Part shown: piece by piece, positions 15,422-24,200 of the stretch
Layout: each line of letters begins with the position of its first letter
Numbering within the stretch: the first letter of the stretch is position 1
Origin: Aldehydirespirator sp965204415
GTDB taxonomy: Bacteria; Actinomycetota; Acidimicrobiia; Acidimicrobiales; Aldehydirespiratoraceae
NCBI GenBank assembly: GCA_965204415.1
Contig: CBDBEL010000002.1
Coordinates: 372,001-436,000, forward strand
Length of the DNA stretch: 64,000 nucleotides
Direction: 5' to 3'
Notes under the pieces: model-generated
The model's input: the letters and a program-made list of their open reading frames with translations, nothing else
What the model was told of the DNA's origin: nothing
Databases searched by the model: none
Program-made: the position numbers and the translations under genes

Positions 15422-16036
15422 ATGACAGCCCCCCATGGTCACTCTCCGGGAGGAGGCTCGGCGGGACGGGCGATTCTGCTTGTCGCCGCTGCAATCGCAG
15501 TAGGAGCATTCCTACTCGCCCGCGGCTTCGACGGGGCCGACGACACCACCGCCAGCACCGGGAACGGAAGCGGTCAGACACAGACCGAAGCCAACGGCGA
15601 CGAGAACGGGGACGACCCGGAGACGGTGGACACGACGACCACGACGACGACCACCACGACCACGACCGCTCCTCCGGTGATCACCCACCCGCCGGGCGAG
15701 GTGAAGGTGGCCGTGGCCAACGGCACCGGCGACAGGGGCCGAGCCGGCCGGACAGCGGGCACTCTCAACGCCAGCGGGTATGTGACCGCGGCCAAGAACA
15801 CCCAGCAGGACCGGGTCGGCGAGTCGGTCATCTACTACCGGCCCGGCTACGGCGACGACGCCAAGGCCGTCGCCTCCGCCCTGGGGGCTCCCCCGGACCT
15901 CCTGACTCCGGCGCCAGCGACCATCATGACGCTGATCCGGAACCCGGAGACGCCTCAGGACCTCGAGACGTTCAATATCTTCGTGGTCGTCGGCACCGAC
16001 AACGTGATCCTGGATCCCGATCCGGTCGCCAACTGA
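15422..16036 (+). CDS. Membrane-anchored LytR_C-domain protein
   Basis: The 204-residue protein has an N-terminal membrane helix (AILLVAAAIAVGAFLLARGF, about residues 17-36) and an acidic/Thr linker with a run of 12 Thr near residue 72-83. A C-terminal LytR_cpsA_psr C-terminal-type domain begins at VKVAVANGTGDRGRAGRTAG. Such domains occur on cell-wall-associated proteins; the catalytic LCP domain is absent. It is 10 bases after hpnE and may be cotranscribed. Confidence 0.65.
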   Translation: MTAPHGHSPGGGSAGRAILLVAAAIAVGAFLLARGFDGADDTTASTGNGSGQTQTEANGDENGDDPETVDTTTTTTTTTTTTAPPVITHPPGEVKVAVANGTGDRGRAGRTAGTLNASGYVTAAKNTQQDRVGESVIYYRPGYGDDAKAVASALGAPPDLLTPAPATIMTLIRNPETPQDLETFNIFVVVGTDNVILDPDPVAN

Positions 16037-16151
16037 GCGCGATCACGCGACTCTCCAGGACCAACGATCGGCCGCAGCCCTCGCCGCTGGTTGACTCTGC
16101 CGCGGCGGTGCTACCGGAACAGGTTCTGCCCGAGCCCGCGGTGACGCGAGA

Positions 16152-17156
16152 ATGTCGGATGTGCGAGTGCTGGCCGCTCCCGACAAGTTCCGGGGAACCG
16201 CCTCGGCCGCCGAGATAGCCGCGGCGGTTGCCGAGGCTGCCGCCGCCGTCTCGGTGTCCTGTGACGCCGCGCCGATGGCCGACGGCGGCGAGGGGACCCT
16301 GGACGCGCTGGGCGGCCCCAACCGGACGTCGGTGGTGACCGGGCCGTTGGGCGAGCCGGTGACCGCGCCCTGGAGGCTCAGCCGTGGCGTCGCCGTAATC
16401 GAGATGGCGCTCGCCTCCGGGCTGGCGCTGGCGGGCGGCGCGACCGGCAACGATCCCGTCAACGCCACCACGGCCGGCACCGGCGAGCTGATCGCCGAGG
16501 CGGTCACCGCCGGCGCTCGCCGAGTGCTGGTGGCGGTGGGCGGCTCGGCCACCACCGACGGCGGTCTCGGAGCGGTGCAGGCCCTGCCGTCGCCCGCCCG
16601 GATGTCGGGTGTGGAGATGGTCGTGGCCTGCGATGTCCGTACTGCCTTCGTGGATGCGGCCGCCGTCTTCGGCCCGCAGAAGGGGGCCTCGCCGCCGCAG
16701 GTCGAGCTGTTGACGCGGCGCCTGAGAACCCTGACCGAGATGTATGCGCGCGCCTTCGGGGTCGATGTCGCCGCGATGCCCGGAGCGGGCGCGGCCGGGG
16801 GCCTGGCGGGCGGTCTGGCCGCTCGGGGCGCCAGCCTGGTGGACGGCTTCGAGGTGGTCGCCGACGAGATCGGCCTGCGGGAACGCATCTCGGACGCCGA
16901 TGTGGCCGTCACCGGCGAGGGCCGCTACGACGCCACGTCCCTGGAGGGCAAGGTGGTCGGGGGAGTGGCCGAGCTGGCGGCCCAGTCGGGCACGAGGGTG
17001 TTGGCGGTGGTGGGAAGCTGCGATCCGGCGGTGCAGGTGCCCGAGAGCGTGGAAGTCGTCGACTTGACCGCCCGGTTCGGCTCGCAGCGGGCCCATGCCG
17101 ACCCCTGCGGCTGCGTGAGAGAGGCCCTCGAGGACGCCCTCCGGGGCGGTCTCTAG
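16152..17156 (+). CDS. Glycerate kinase (GlxK/GarK family)
   Basis: The 334-residue protein opens with APDKFRGTASAAEIAAA and PMADGGEGTLDAL, the signature of glycerate kinase family PF02595. It continues with LVAVGGSATTDGGLGAVQAL near residue 130 and VTGEGRYDATSLEGKVVGGV near residue 252. It phosphorylates D-glycerate (usually to 2-phosphoglycerate) in glyoxylate/serine metabolism. It is about 40 residues shorter than typical members, mainly in the middle. Its stop overlaps the convergent small membrane gene by 4 bases. Confidence 0.85.
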   Translation: MSDVRVLAAPDKFRGTASAAEIAAAVAEAAAAVSVSCDAAPMADGGEGTLDALGGPNRTSVVTGPLGEPVTAPWRLSRGVAVIEMALASGLALAGGATGNDPVNATTAGTGELIAEAVTAGARRVLVAVGGSATTDGGLGAVQALPSPARMSGVEMVVACDVRTAFVDAAAVFGPQKGASPPQVELLTRRLRTLTEMYARAFGVDVAAMPGAGAAGGLAGGLAARGASLVDGFEVVADEIGLRERISDADVAVTGEGRYDATSLEGKVVGGVAELAAQSGTRVLAVVGSCDPAVQVPESVEVVDLTARFGSQRAHADPCGCVREALEDALRGGL

Positions 17157-17374
17157 CGGCGGTACCTCCCGGTGACCACCATGTAGGCCAAGGCCGCCAA
17201 CACGACGATGATCATCAAGAGGGTGAGCAGCCAGGAGAAGATTGCCAGGATCCGCTGCACCATGGTGACCGCACCGATCACCGCGAGTCCCCCCACGACT
17301 GCCCGGGCCGGCCAGGACAGGCCACCCGACCTCTCCACGTCGCCGCCCGCCTCTTGCTCCATGGGTGATCCCAC
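17153..17374 (-). CDS. Small two-helix membrane protein
   Basis: This 73-residue protein has hydrophobic segments at residues 21-36 (ARAVVGGLAVIGAVTMVQ) and 43-67 (AIFSWLLTLLMIIVVLAALAY) and ends GRYRR. It is not recognised as a known family. It is convergent with the glycerate kinase gene and divergent from the CysO-like gene. Confidence 0.5.
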   Translation of the reverse strand: MGSPMEQEAGGDVERSGGLSWPARAVVGGLAVIGAVTMVQRILAIFSWLLTLLMIIVVLAALAYMVVTGRYRR

Positions 17375-17447
17375 AAGCCGATCCTATCGCTGCGCCTATA
17401 CCATGACCCGGTCCGTCAGCCCTTTCGCGACCCCAGCGAGGAACGCC

Positions 17448-17729
17448 ATGGCCGTCACCGTCCGAGTGCCCACCACGCTTAGAGCGCTCACCGCCGGAGC
17501 GTCGGAGGTGGCCGTGGACGGCGCCACCCTCGCGGAGGTGCTCGAATCGCTGGAGTCGTCCCATCCCGGGTTCCGTGACAGGATCCTCGACGAGGCGGGC
17601 GAGCTGCGCCGCTTCGTCAACGTGTTCGTCAGCGACGACGACGTGCGCTTCCTCGACGGGCTCGGCACCGCGGTGGACGACGGCGCCACCGTGAGCATCG
17701 TCCCCGCCGTGGCCGGGGGACGCTCCTAG
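17448..17729 (+). CDS. CysO/MoaD-like sulfur-carrier protein with C-terminal extension
   Basis: The 93-residue ubiquitin-fold protein starts at ATG 17448 (MAVTVRVPTTLRALTAGASE). LRRFVNVFVSDDDVRFLDGL and VSIVPAVAGG closely resemble mycobacterial CysO, which carries sulfur as a C-terminal thiocarboxylate for cysteine synthesis with CysM. Unlike CysO it does not stop at Gly-Gly but has two extra residues, Arg-Ser. Such carriers need trimming by a JAMM protease such as Mec or QbsD. Neither mec nor cysM is nearby. Confidence 0.8.
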   Translation: MAVTVRVPTTLRALTAGASEVAVDGATLAEVLESLESSHPGFRDRILDEAGELRRFVNVFVSDDDVRFLDGLGTAVDDGATVSIVPAVAGGRS

Positions 17730-17822
17730 CCCAGCCCCCCGATCGGGTCCCGGCGTCCAGCGGGATCGCGGGCGCCATATTCCGGCTCGGCGGGTTGTCA
17801 TCGCGGGGCTGCGCCGGTTGAC

Positions 17823-17849
17823 TTGGCACTCGTGGCACGCGAGTGCCAA
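17823..17849 (+). promoter_or_regulatory. CIRCE operator (HrcA site) of groEL
   Basis: TTGGCACTC, nine spacer bases and GAGTGCCAA form a perfect inverted repeat. It matches the CIRCE consensus TTAGCACTC-N9-GAGTGCTAA except for symmetric A-to-G changes. It lies 56 bases upstream of the groEL start. HrcA repression and heat induction are expected. Confidence 0.92.
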
Positions 17850-17905
17850 TCCAGGCAACCAAGAGACTGCCGGCCCACCTGAGGGCCGTTCCGGAGGTTC
17901 AGAAA

Positions 17906-19528
17906 ATGGCCAAGACGATCCAGTTCGACGAGCAGGCCCGCCGGGCTCTCGAGCGGGGCATGAACCAGCTCGCCGACGCGGTGCGGGTCACGCTGGGCCC
18001 CAAGGGCCGCAACGTCGTGCTCGACAAGAAGTGGGGCGCCCCCACCATCACCAACGACGGTGTGTCGATCGCCAAGGAGATCGAGCTGGAGGACCCCTAC
18101 GAGAAGATCGGCGCCGAGCTGGTCAAGGAGGTCGCCAAGAAGACCGACGACGTCGCCGGTGACGGCACCACCACCGCCACGGTGCTGGCGTGGTCGATGG
18201 TGCGCGAGGGCCTGCGCAACGTGGCCGCGGGCGCCAACCCGATGTCGCTCAAGCGGGGCATCGAGGCCGCTGTCGACGCGGCGGTGGAGTCCATCCAGGA
18301 CAATAGCCACGACGTGTCCTCCGACAAGGCCCAGATCGCCAACGTGGCCGCCATCTCGGCCGCCGACCCCGAGATCGGCTCCACCATCTCCGACGCGATC
18401 GACAAGGTGGGCAAGGACGGCGTGATCACCGTCGAGGAAGGCCAGACCTTCGGACTGGAGATGGAGACCGTCGAGGGCATGCGCTTCGACAAGGGCTACA
18501 TCTCCCCCTATTTCGTGACCGACCCCGAGCGCATGGAGTCGGTTCTCGACAGCCCGTACCTGCTGCTGGTCGGCTCGAAGATCTCGAACGTGCGCGACCT
18601 CGTGCCCGTGCTCGAGAAGGTCATGCAGGGCGGCAAGCCGCTGCTGATCATCGCTGAGGACGTCGAGGGCGAGGCACTGGCCACGCTCGTGGTCAACAAG
18701 ATCCGGGGCACGTTCACCTCGGTGGCCGTCAAGGCCCCCGGCTTCGGCGACCGCCGCAAGGCGATGCTGCAGGACATGGCCATCCTCACCGGCGGCCAGG
18801 TCATCAGCGAGGAGGTCGGCCTCAAGCTCGACAGCGTCGGCGTCGACATGCTGGGCCAGGCCCGCAAGGTGATCGTCAGCAAGGACGAGACCACCATCGT
18901 CGAGGGCGCCGGAGACGGGGCCGACGTGGCCGGTCGCATCAACCAGATCAAGGGTGAGATCGACAACACCGACTCCGACTACGACCGCGAGAAGCTCCAG
19001 GAGCGCCTGGCCAAGCTTTCCGGCGGCGTGGCCGTGCTGAAGGTGGGCGCCGCCACCGAGGTGGAGCTCAAGGAGAAGAAGCACCGCATCGAGGACGCGG
19101 TCAGCACCACCAAGGCAGCCATCGAGGAGGGCGTCGTCGCCGGCGGGGGCGTGACCCTGCTGCGGGCCGTCGACGCGGTGGACGCCGCGGCCGACGGCCT
19201 CAGCGACGCCGACGAGAAGACCGGGGCCCGCATCGTGGCCAAGGCACTGGTGGCACCGCTCAACCAGATCGCCGTCAACGCCGGCCTCGAGGGCGGCGTG
19301 GTGGTCGAGCGGGTCCGCAACCTGAGCGGCAGCGACGGGCTCAACGCGGCCACCGGCGACTACGAGGACCTGATCGCGGCCGGGATCATCGACGCGGCCA
19401 AGGTCACCCGCTCGGCCCTGCAGAACGCAGGCTCGATCGCGGGGCTGTTCCTCACCACCGAGGCTGTCATCGCCGAGTCTCCCGAGGACGCGCCCGCGGG
19501 CGGCGGCATGCCCGACATGGACTTCTAG
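17906..19528 (+). CDS. groEL: Chaperonin GroEL (Hsp60)
   Basis: This 540-residue chaperonin starts at ATG 17906, 8 bases after a GGAGG ribosome binding site. Hallmarks are VTLGPKGRNVVLDKKWGAPT, VAGDGTTTATVLAWSMVREG near residue 85 (ATP site) and the C-terminus PAGGGMPDMDF. It folds non-native proteins in 14-mers with GroES. No groES adjoins it, as in many actinobacteria that keep one groEL apart from groES. A CIRCE element upstream indicates HrcA control. An upstream in-frame ATG at 17843 would overlap CIRCE and is unlikely. Confidence 0.98.
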   Translation: MAKTIQFDEQARRALERGMNQLADAVRVTLGPKGRNVVLDKKWGAPTITNDGVSIAKEIELEDPYEKIGAELVKEVAKKTDDVAGDGTTTATVLAWSMVREGLRNVAAGANPMSLKRGIEAAVDAAVESIQDNSHDVSSDKAQIANVAAISAADPEIGSTISDAIDKVGKDGVITVEEGQTFGLEMETVEGMRFDKGYISPYFVTDPERMESVLDSPYLLLVGSKISNVRDLVPVLEKVMQGGKPLLIIAEDVEGEALATLVVNKIRGTFTSVAVKAPGFGDRRKAMLQDMAILTGGQVISEEVGLKLDSVGVDMLGQARKVIVSKDETTIVEGAGDGADVAGRINQIKGEIDNTDSDYDREKLQERLAKLSGGVAVLKVGAATEVELKEKKHRIEDAVSTTKAAIEEGVVAGGGVTLLRAVDAVDAAADGLSDADEKTGARIVAKALVAPLNQIAVNAGLEGGVVVERVRNLSGSDGLNAATGDYEDLIAAGIIDAAKVTRSALQNAGSIAGLFLTTEAVIAESPEDAPAGGGMPDMDF

Positions 19529-19561
19529 CCCGCCGTATCGCTCCTTTCCCTGTTGAGCGAT

Positions 19562-19581
19562 CCCGGCGCGGCCGCGCCGGG
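19562..19581 (+). terminator. Perfect GC palindrome after groEL
   Basis: CCCGGCGCGGCCGCGCCGGG is a 20-base perfect palindrome 33 bases after the groEL stop, followed by TTGGTT rather than a true T-run. It could act as a hairpin terminator of the kind common in actinobacteria. Confidence 0.5.
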
Positions 19582-19620
19582 TTGGTTCGCTAGCCGCGCG
19601 GGGTATAGTTGCAATCTCCT

Positions 19621-19828
19621 GTCATTTCGATGGCTTGGGAGCATTGCCGCCCGGCACGTCGGCGTAGCTGCCGTCGGGCCCGCGGTGGCCGCCGCTATCG
19701 CCGCTGCGTTGCTGGCCCACACCACTCGGCTGTCATCTTGATGACTCGCTGGGTGTTGCCCGGCGCGCCGACGTAGTTGCCGCCGCGGCTGCGGTGGCCG
19801 CCGCCATCGCCTGGATTGCTGGCCTGGC
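19621..19828. repeat. Two diverged ~97-bp direct repeats in a 485-base gene-free gap
   Basis: Copies at 19621-19717 and 19732-19828 share the frame GTCATYTYGATG, then an ACGTMGGCGTAG-like core and GCGGTGGCCGCCGC, roughly three quarters identical by eye. The interval 19529-20013 has no convincing gene. The open frames in it consist of Ala/Arg-rich translation without start signals. Confidence 0.45.
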
Positions 19829-20013
19829 AGACTAACGCCAACGTTGGCTTCCGTCCTGCCGTCGGCGCAGACCCTCCAGGAGCCTCAAGCGATTGCGACT
19901 CCGCAGGGCGGCACCCGGTCCGGGCGTGGCCTCCGTCGGACCCGTCGGCCTCAGCCAGCGACCGGCCGTCCCGAACGCCGGTTCATCCGTACAAGCGACC
20001 AAGGAGCGTTCCG

Positions 20014-21240
20014 ATCACCACACAGACCCCTCCACTCCTCCTGAGCCCAACACGACGCTGCGTTGTGGCTGCCGTGGCTGTTGCGGTCCTTGTGGCCGGC
20101 AGCTGCTCAAGCGACGGCTCAGAGTCGGCCGGCGGCGATGTGGATCCGTCCGCTGCCGCCACCAGCCAGCCCGAGGTACTGCCGCCCCTGAACACCGCTG
20201 AGGCGAAACCGGGTCGCCCGACCGAGAGCGAGGCCGACGAGGTCGCTGCAACCGAGGGCTTTCCATCCGAGGGCGCCCGAGACGGAGCGGGCCCGTCCAG
20301 CAACGCTGCCGACTCCGGCCAAGCCGCCGATCCTGAGGACCCCGGTGATGGGCCCGCCGACCGAGCCGGCTTGATCTGCATAGGCGACGTGTGCGTGGAG
20401 ATGCCCGAAGACGGCTGGCCGATCTTCCCCGACGAGGTTGAACAGCTAGCCGAACGCCCACATGGCCACCCGCACGAGTCAGAGCCCGAGTCAGAGCCCG
20501 AGTCAGAGCCCGAGTCAGAGCCCGAGTCAGAGCCCGAGCCAGACCCAGAGCCCGTTCCCGTGCCAGAACCCGTGCCAGAACCCGAGCCAGAGCCCGAGCC
20601 AGAACCCGAACCCCAAACCGAGCCCGAGCCCGAACCCCAGCCTGAACCAGAACCCGTTCCCGTTCCCGAGCCCGAGCCGGAGCCAGACCCAGAGCCCGAG
20701 CCCGAACCCGAACCGGAGCCAGACCCAGAGCCCGCTCCCGAGCCGGAGCCGGAGTTGAAGCCGCTGCCGCCGAGGCCGGAGGATGTGTGCCCTGAAGGTC
20801 GGACGCTGGCGTCGTACCAGCGTGAGGACTACGCGACGTGGTACTGCCGGGCGACGATCCCCGAGCGGGTGGGCGAGCCAATGCCGTGGCCGGAGCCCGA
20901 CACCGAACATCCGTCCTACCAGCAGTGGAGGACCAGATGGCTGTCGCAGCCGATGGACATCGAGGTCGGAATGGTGTTCTACGGACCGACCGGCTATCAG
21001 GGTGTCGTCGTGGACTTCGTCCGCAGCGACGACTTCCATCACCCGCTCTACTACGTCTACATCTGCGTGGGCGAGCCCGCTTATTTTGAGTATGGCGTCC
21101 AGACCTATCCCGACGGCTTCACAAACTACGACATCGTCGATGGGTTCCTGCCGCCATACAGCGAGGCTGAGGACCAGCAGTTCCGGATGCAGGTGGACAA
21201 CTTCATCCCGCTCCGTCCGTGCCCGGCTGAGGCCCCGTGA
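20014..21240 (+). CDS. Secreted lipoprotein with ~95-residue Glu-Pro repeat linker
   Basis: The frame encodes a signal peptide (VVAAVAVAVLVAGSC) with a lipobox-like AGSC. An acidic region follows, then a long (Glu-Pro)n segment with SEPE, VPVP and DPEP variants, about residues 150-250. The C-terminal domain (VCPEGRTLASYQREDYATWY, later YYVYICVGEPAYFEYGV) has paired Cys. I do not recognise that domain. The start is unclear: AAGGAG at 20001-20006 is spaced 7 bases before ATC 20014, while GTG 20065 would lose the Arg-Arg of the signal peptide and ATG 19777 lies far upstream. It overlaps the next gene by GTGA, so the two probably act together at the cell surface. Confidence 0.65.
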   Translation: MTTQTPPLLLSPTRRCVVAAVAVAVLVAGSCSSDGSESAGGDVDPSAAATSQPEVLPPLNTAEAKPGRPTESEADEVAATEGFPSEGARDGAGPSSNAADSGQAADPEDPGDGPADRAGLICIGDVCVEMPEDGWPIFPDEVEQLAERPHGHPHESEPESEPESEPESEPESEPEPDPEPVPVPEPVPEPEPEPEPEPEPQTEPEPEPQPEPEPVPVPEPEPEPDPEPEPEPEPEPDPEPAPEPEPELKPLPPRPEDVCPEGRTLASYQREDYATWYCRATIPERVGEPMPWPEPDTEHPSYQQWRTRWLSQPMDIEVGMVFYGPTGYQGVVVDFVRSDDFHHPLYYVYICVGEPAYFEYGVQTYPDGFTNYDIVDGFLPPYSEAEDQQFRMQVDNFIPLRPCPAEAP

Positions 21241-24200
21241 CACAACGCCTCCGCCGGGTCCGATGGCCGCTGGCGGTGGCCCTCGTAGGGGTCTGCTGCT
21301 CGCTGGTGCTGCCGTCCGACACGGCGCACTCCGAGCACACCGAGCCCCCGGGAGAGGGCTATGAGTGGGTGGCCACCTCCGACGGGTATACCGAACGGCG
21401 GCTACCGCTCAAAGGCATCCACTACGACTGGTGGCGATGCGCTGACAGTTCGGGCTGCGACGACGGACTCGTGTCGCGCCCGCACGGCACCACCCGCTCC
21501 ATGGAATGCGAGATTCCCGGCGGCGCGGGTCGCGTGGGGCTGGGACATTGCGGAGCACTGCTCGGCGGCACCGAGGACATGTGCCCGCCGGGCGAGTTCG
21601 GGGACTGCTACGGCGAGCACGCCCAGGACGGGGGCTGGTCGCAGGTGCTGGGGCCGCACAACCCGCGTCCGGGGCAGTACGACCCGAGGCTGTGCGTCGC
21701 GGCCGACAACCAGGACGACGTGGGGGCGCTGTCGCCGCCGACACCAGGCCATTACGACTGCTGGCCGGTGCCGGGAACCTGGATCTATGAACCCCTGTGC
21801 GTCGGTGAAGTGCTCCCGGAGCGCGGCGGGGACCATTGCGGCTATTGGCAGGCGACCACTCCGACGGTGAACATCTCAGGAGCGACTGTGGTCGAGGGGC
21901 AGCGGGCGACGCTCACCGTGGAGACCGAATCGGGCTTCAACGGCGGGTCGGGTTCGGTGTCGTTCGAGGCGGTGGCCGGTTCGGCGTCGGCGGGGGCGGA
22001 CTTCCGGGCGGTGTCGGGCACTCTCAGCTTCGACGACGACGGCCTGTCGCGGCAGGTGATCGTGGAGACCATCGACGACGCCACCGCGGAAGGTCCGGAG
22101 TCGTTTCGGGTGCGCCTGTTCGGCGGGTCCGGCGTTGTGATCGGCACGGGCACAGCAACGGTGACGATCACCGACAACGACAGCGACACGTGCCCGGCCG
22201 GCCGCACCGGTAGCCCGCCGAACTGTGTGCCGGTCCCCTCGGGCTGCGCGGCTGCGGACACGAGGCTGGCGTCGCTGAGGGTCACCGGCGGCAGCGAGTT
22301 GCTGGCAGGCTTCACGCCGGCCACAACCTCCTATTCGGTGACCGTCGATGGGTTGTCGGTGCGTGTGACCGCCACCGCGGCCAGTTCGTCGGCGTTCGTG
22401 CGGATCGGCCGGAGCACGGCGGGCACCGGTTCGGCGGCCCGGACGGTGTACTTGTCGCAGGGCTCGACAGTCGACGTCGATGTGGTGGTGTCTTCTGGTG
22501 GGGAGTCCTGCACCTACACGCTCAGCGTGAGCCGGCCGTCGGCGCCGGTGACTGACTGTCCGGCCGGGTCGGGCCAGCAGCTCGTCGACGGGAGGTGTGT
22601 GGAGGCTTGCCCGGGGGCGGACCTGTTGCCCCAGTTCGACTCTGAAGGGCAGGTAACGGGTTGCCTGCTGGTCGGGGACTGCCCCTATGACGAGCACAAC
22701 CAGCGCCGTCCAAGGCCCGGGCAGACGGTCATCTATCAGGCCAAGTGGCTCGACGGCACAGCCAAGTCGGCTGCTGTGGCCGAGAACGAGACGGCGTCGG
22801 TGACCCGGCGGGCGCTGAAGTGCTCGAACGTGTGGCGGACCCCGCCGAGCGTGACGAGCAATGTGTGTCTGTGGGACGAGGTCAACCTGAGGTCCACCGG
22901 GCACTGTCTGTCCTTCGTGTTGGGGGTGGAGGCGGTGGTGCCCGCCGTCGAGGCGGACCCCGCCTTTCGGTACTGGTCCTTCGAGTCGCGTGACTGCGGC
23001 CACAACCGCGCCGCGCCGAGGGCCGCCACATGGACTCCCGAGCATGCGAAATGCCGGTCGGGCGACGGGCGGTGGCGCCGATCCGGTCCCACCGTCTTCG
23101 GCTCCTCGACACCGCCGACGGCCGACACCGGGCAGTGGACTGTGGCGCTGGGCGACCTCAGCGCGCCGGGCGGGAGGCTCACCAGCCCTTATGTGGACGT
23201 GCCGTTGGAGGTGACCGTCACCGATTGGGGCGACGCCTCTCATCTGGTGATCACCGCCACCGTGATCGGGCTCACGCCGAAGTGGTACTTCAACAGCGTC
23301 ACCGACTACGGCTTCGACGTCGTCTGGTCCGGCGGCGCCAGGACCACGGTGTCGGTGCCGCGACGGTCGGGGCCGGCGCCGTCCGACGATGTGGTCGAGG
23401 TCTCGATCGCCGAGCTCGACGACCTGCCCGTCACCGGTGGGTGGCTGTTCGGCCGATACAGGACGAACAACCAACAGCGCGTGGAGATCCTCCGGTCGCA
23501 GCTTCTCGCCAACGACGCTTGCCCGATCGGCACGGACTGCGCCGACCCGAACCAGTGGCCCATGCAGATCGTGGGCGACTCCGCCCGGCGCTGCGACCAC
23601 GCCGGACCCGCGTCCGCGTCGATGCTGAAGACGTCGCAGGGTGTCGTGGGCTGCGACGAGCTCGATGAGATTCTCGACCCGTCAGACCCCGACGATCCCC
23701 CCTCGGTCCTCTACTGGCCGCACCTGTGGGCCGCGGGCACCGACACGTTCGCCTACCGCACCTACGGCGGCGACGCGACGGTCACGGTCCGCTTCACAGA
23801 CACCAGGCCAGCACCGCTGCCGGCGGTTGTTCACGCCAACGGGGGTCAGCGCCTGCGGACGGCCCGCTTCGACCGCACCTACTCGGAGTACCTGTGCCGC
23901 CGGTACCGCCCCGGCTGGCGGGGCTATCCGACCTGCGCCGAGCGGGGCTGGCTCTACACCTTCACACGCGACGACGCCTCCATCGCAGATGTGCTCTACC
24001 ACTCCGACGTGGTGGCGCTGCCTGAACCGGCCGACGCCGACGGCGACTACGCGGGCATGCGCCTTCGCCCGGCCACCCCCAGCGGCGACGTCGAGGGACG
24101 GTACGGGCTGCGCGCCGACATGCTCTCGAGCCGTCCACCGGGAACCGACTTCTTCACCGAGAACTACGACGCCGCGGTCGGCGACGGCAGCACGCTGGGA

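Noticed and set aside
15972..17858. 628-codon minus-strand open frame across the glycerate kinase and CysO-like genes
   Set aside because: Low-complexity GC-rich shadow of three well-supported genes; no recognisable motif.
17730..17905. Search for groES upstream of groEL
   Set aside because: The gap holds only CIRCE and the leader; no ~95-codon GroES frame is present in the window.
17798..19084. 428-codon minus-strand open frame opposite groEL
   Set aside because: His/Leu/Gly-rich antisense frame of groEL and overlaps CIRCE; not a gene.
20470..20760. Glu-Pro repeat read as a PE/PPE or TonB-type protein
   Set aside because: No PE/PPE N-terminal domain and no TonB C-terminal domain; the repeat is only a linker after a lipoprotein signal.
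21876..23600. 574-codon minus-strand open frame within the 1356-residue protein gene
   Set aside because: Arg-rich translation without domains, opposite a gene with signal peptide and Calx-beta domain.
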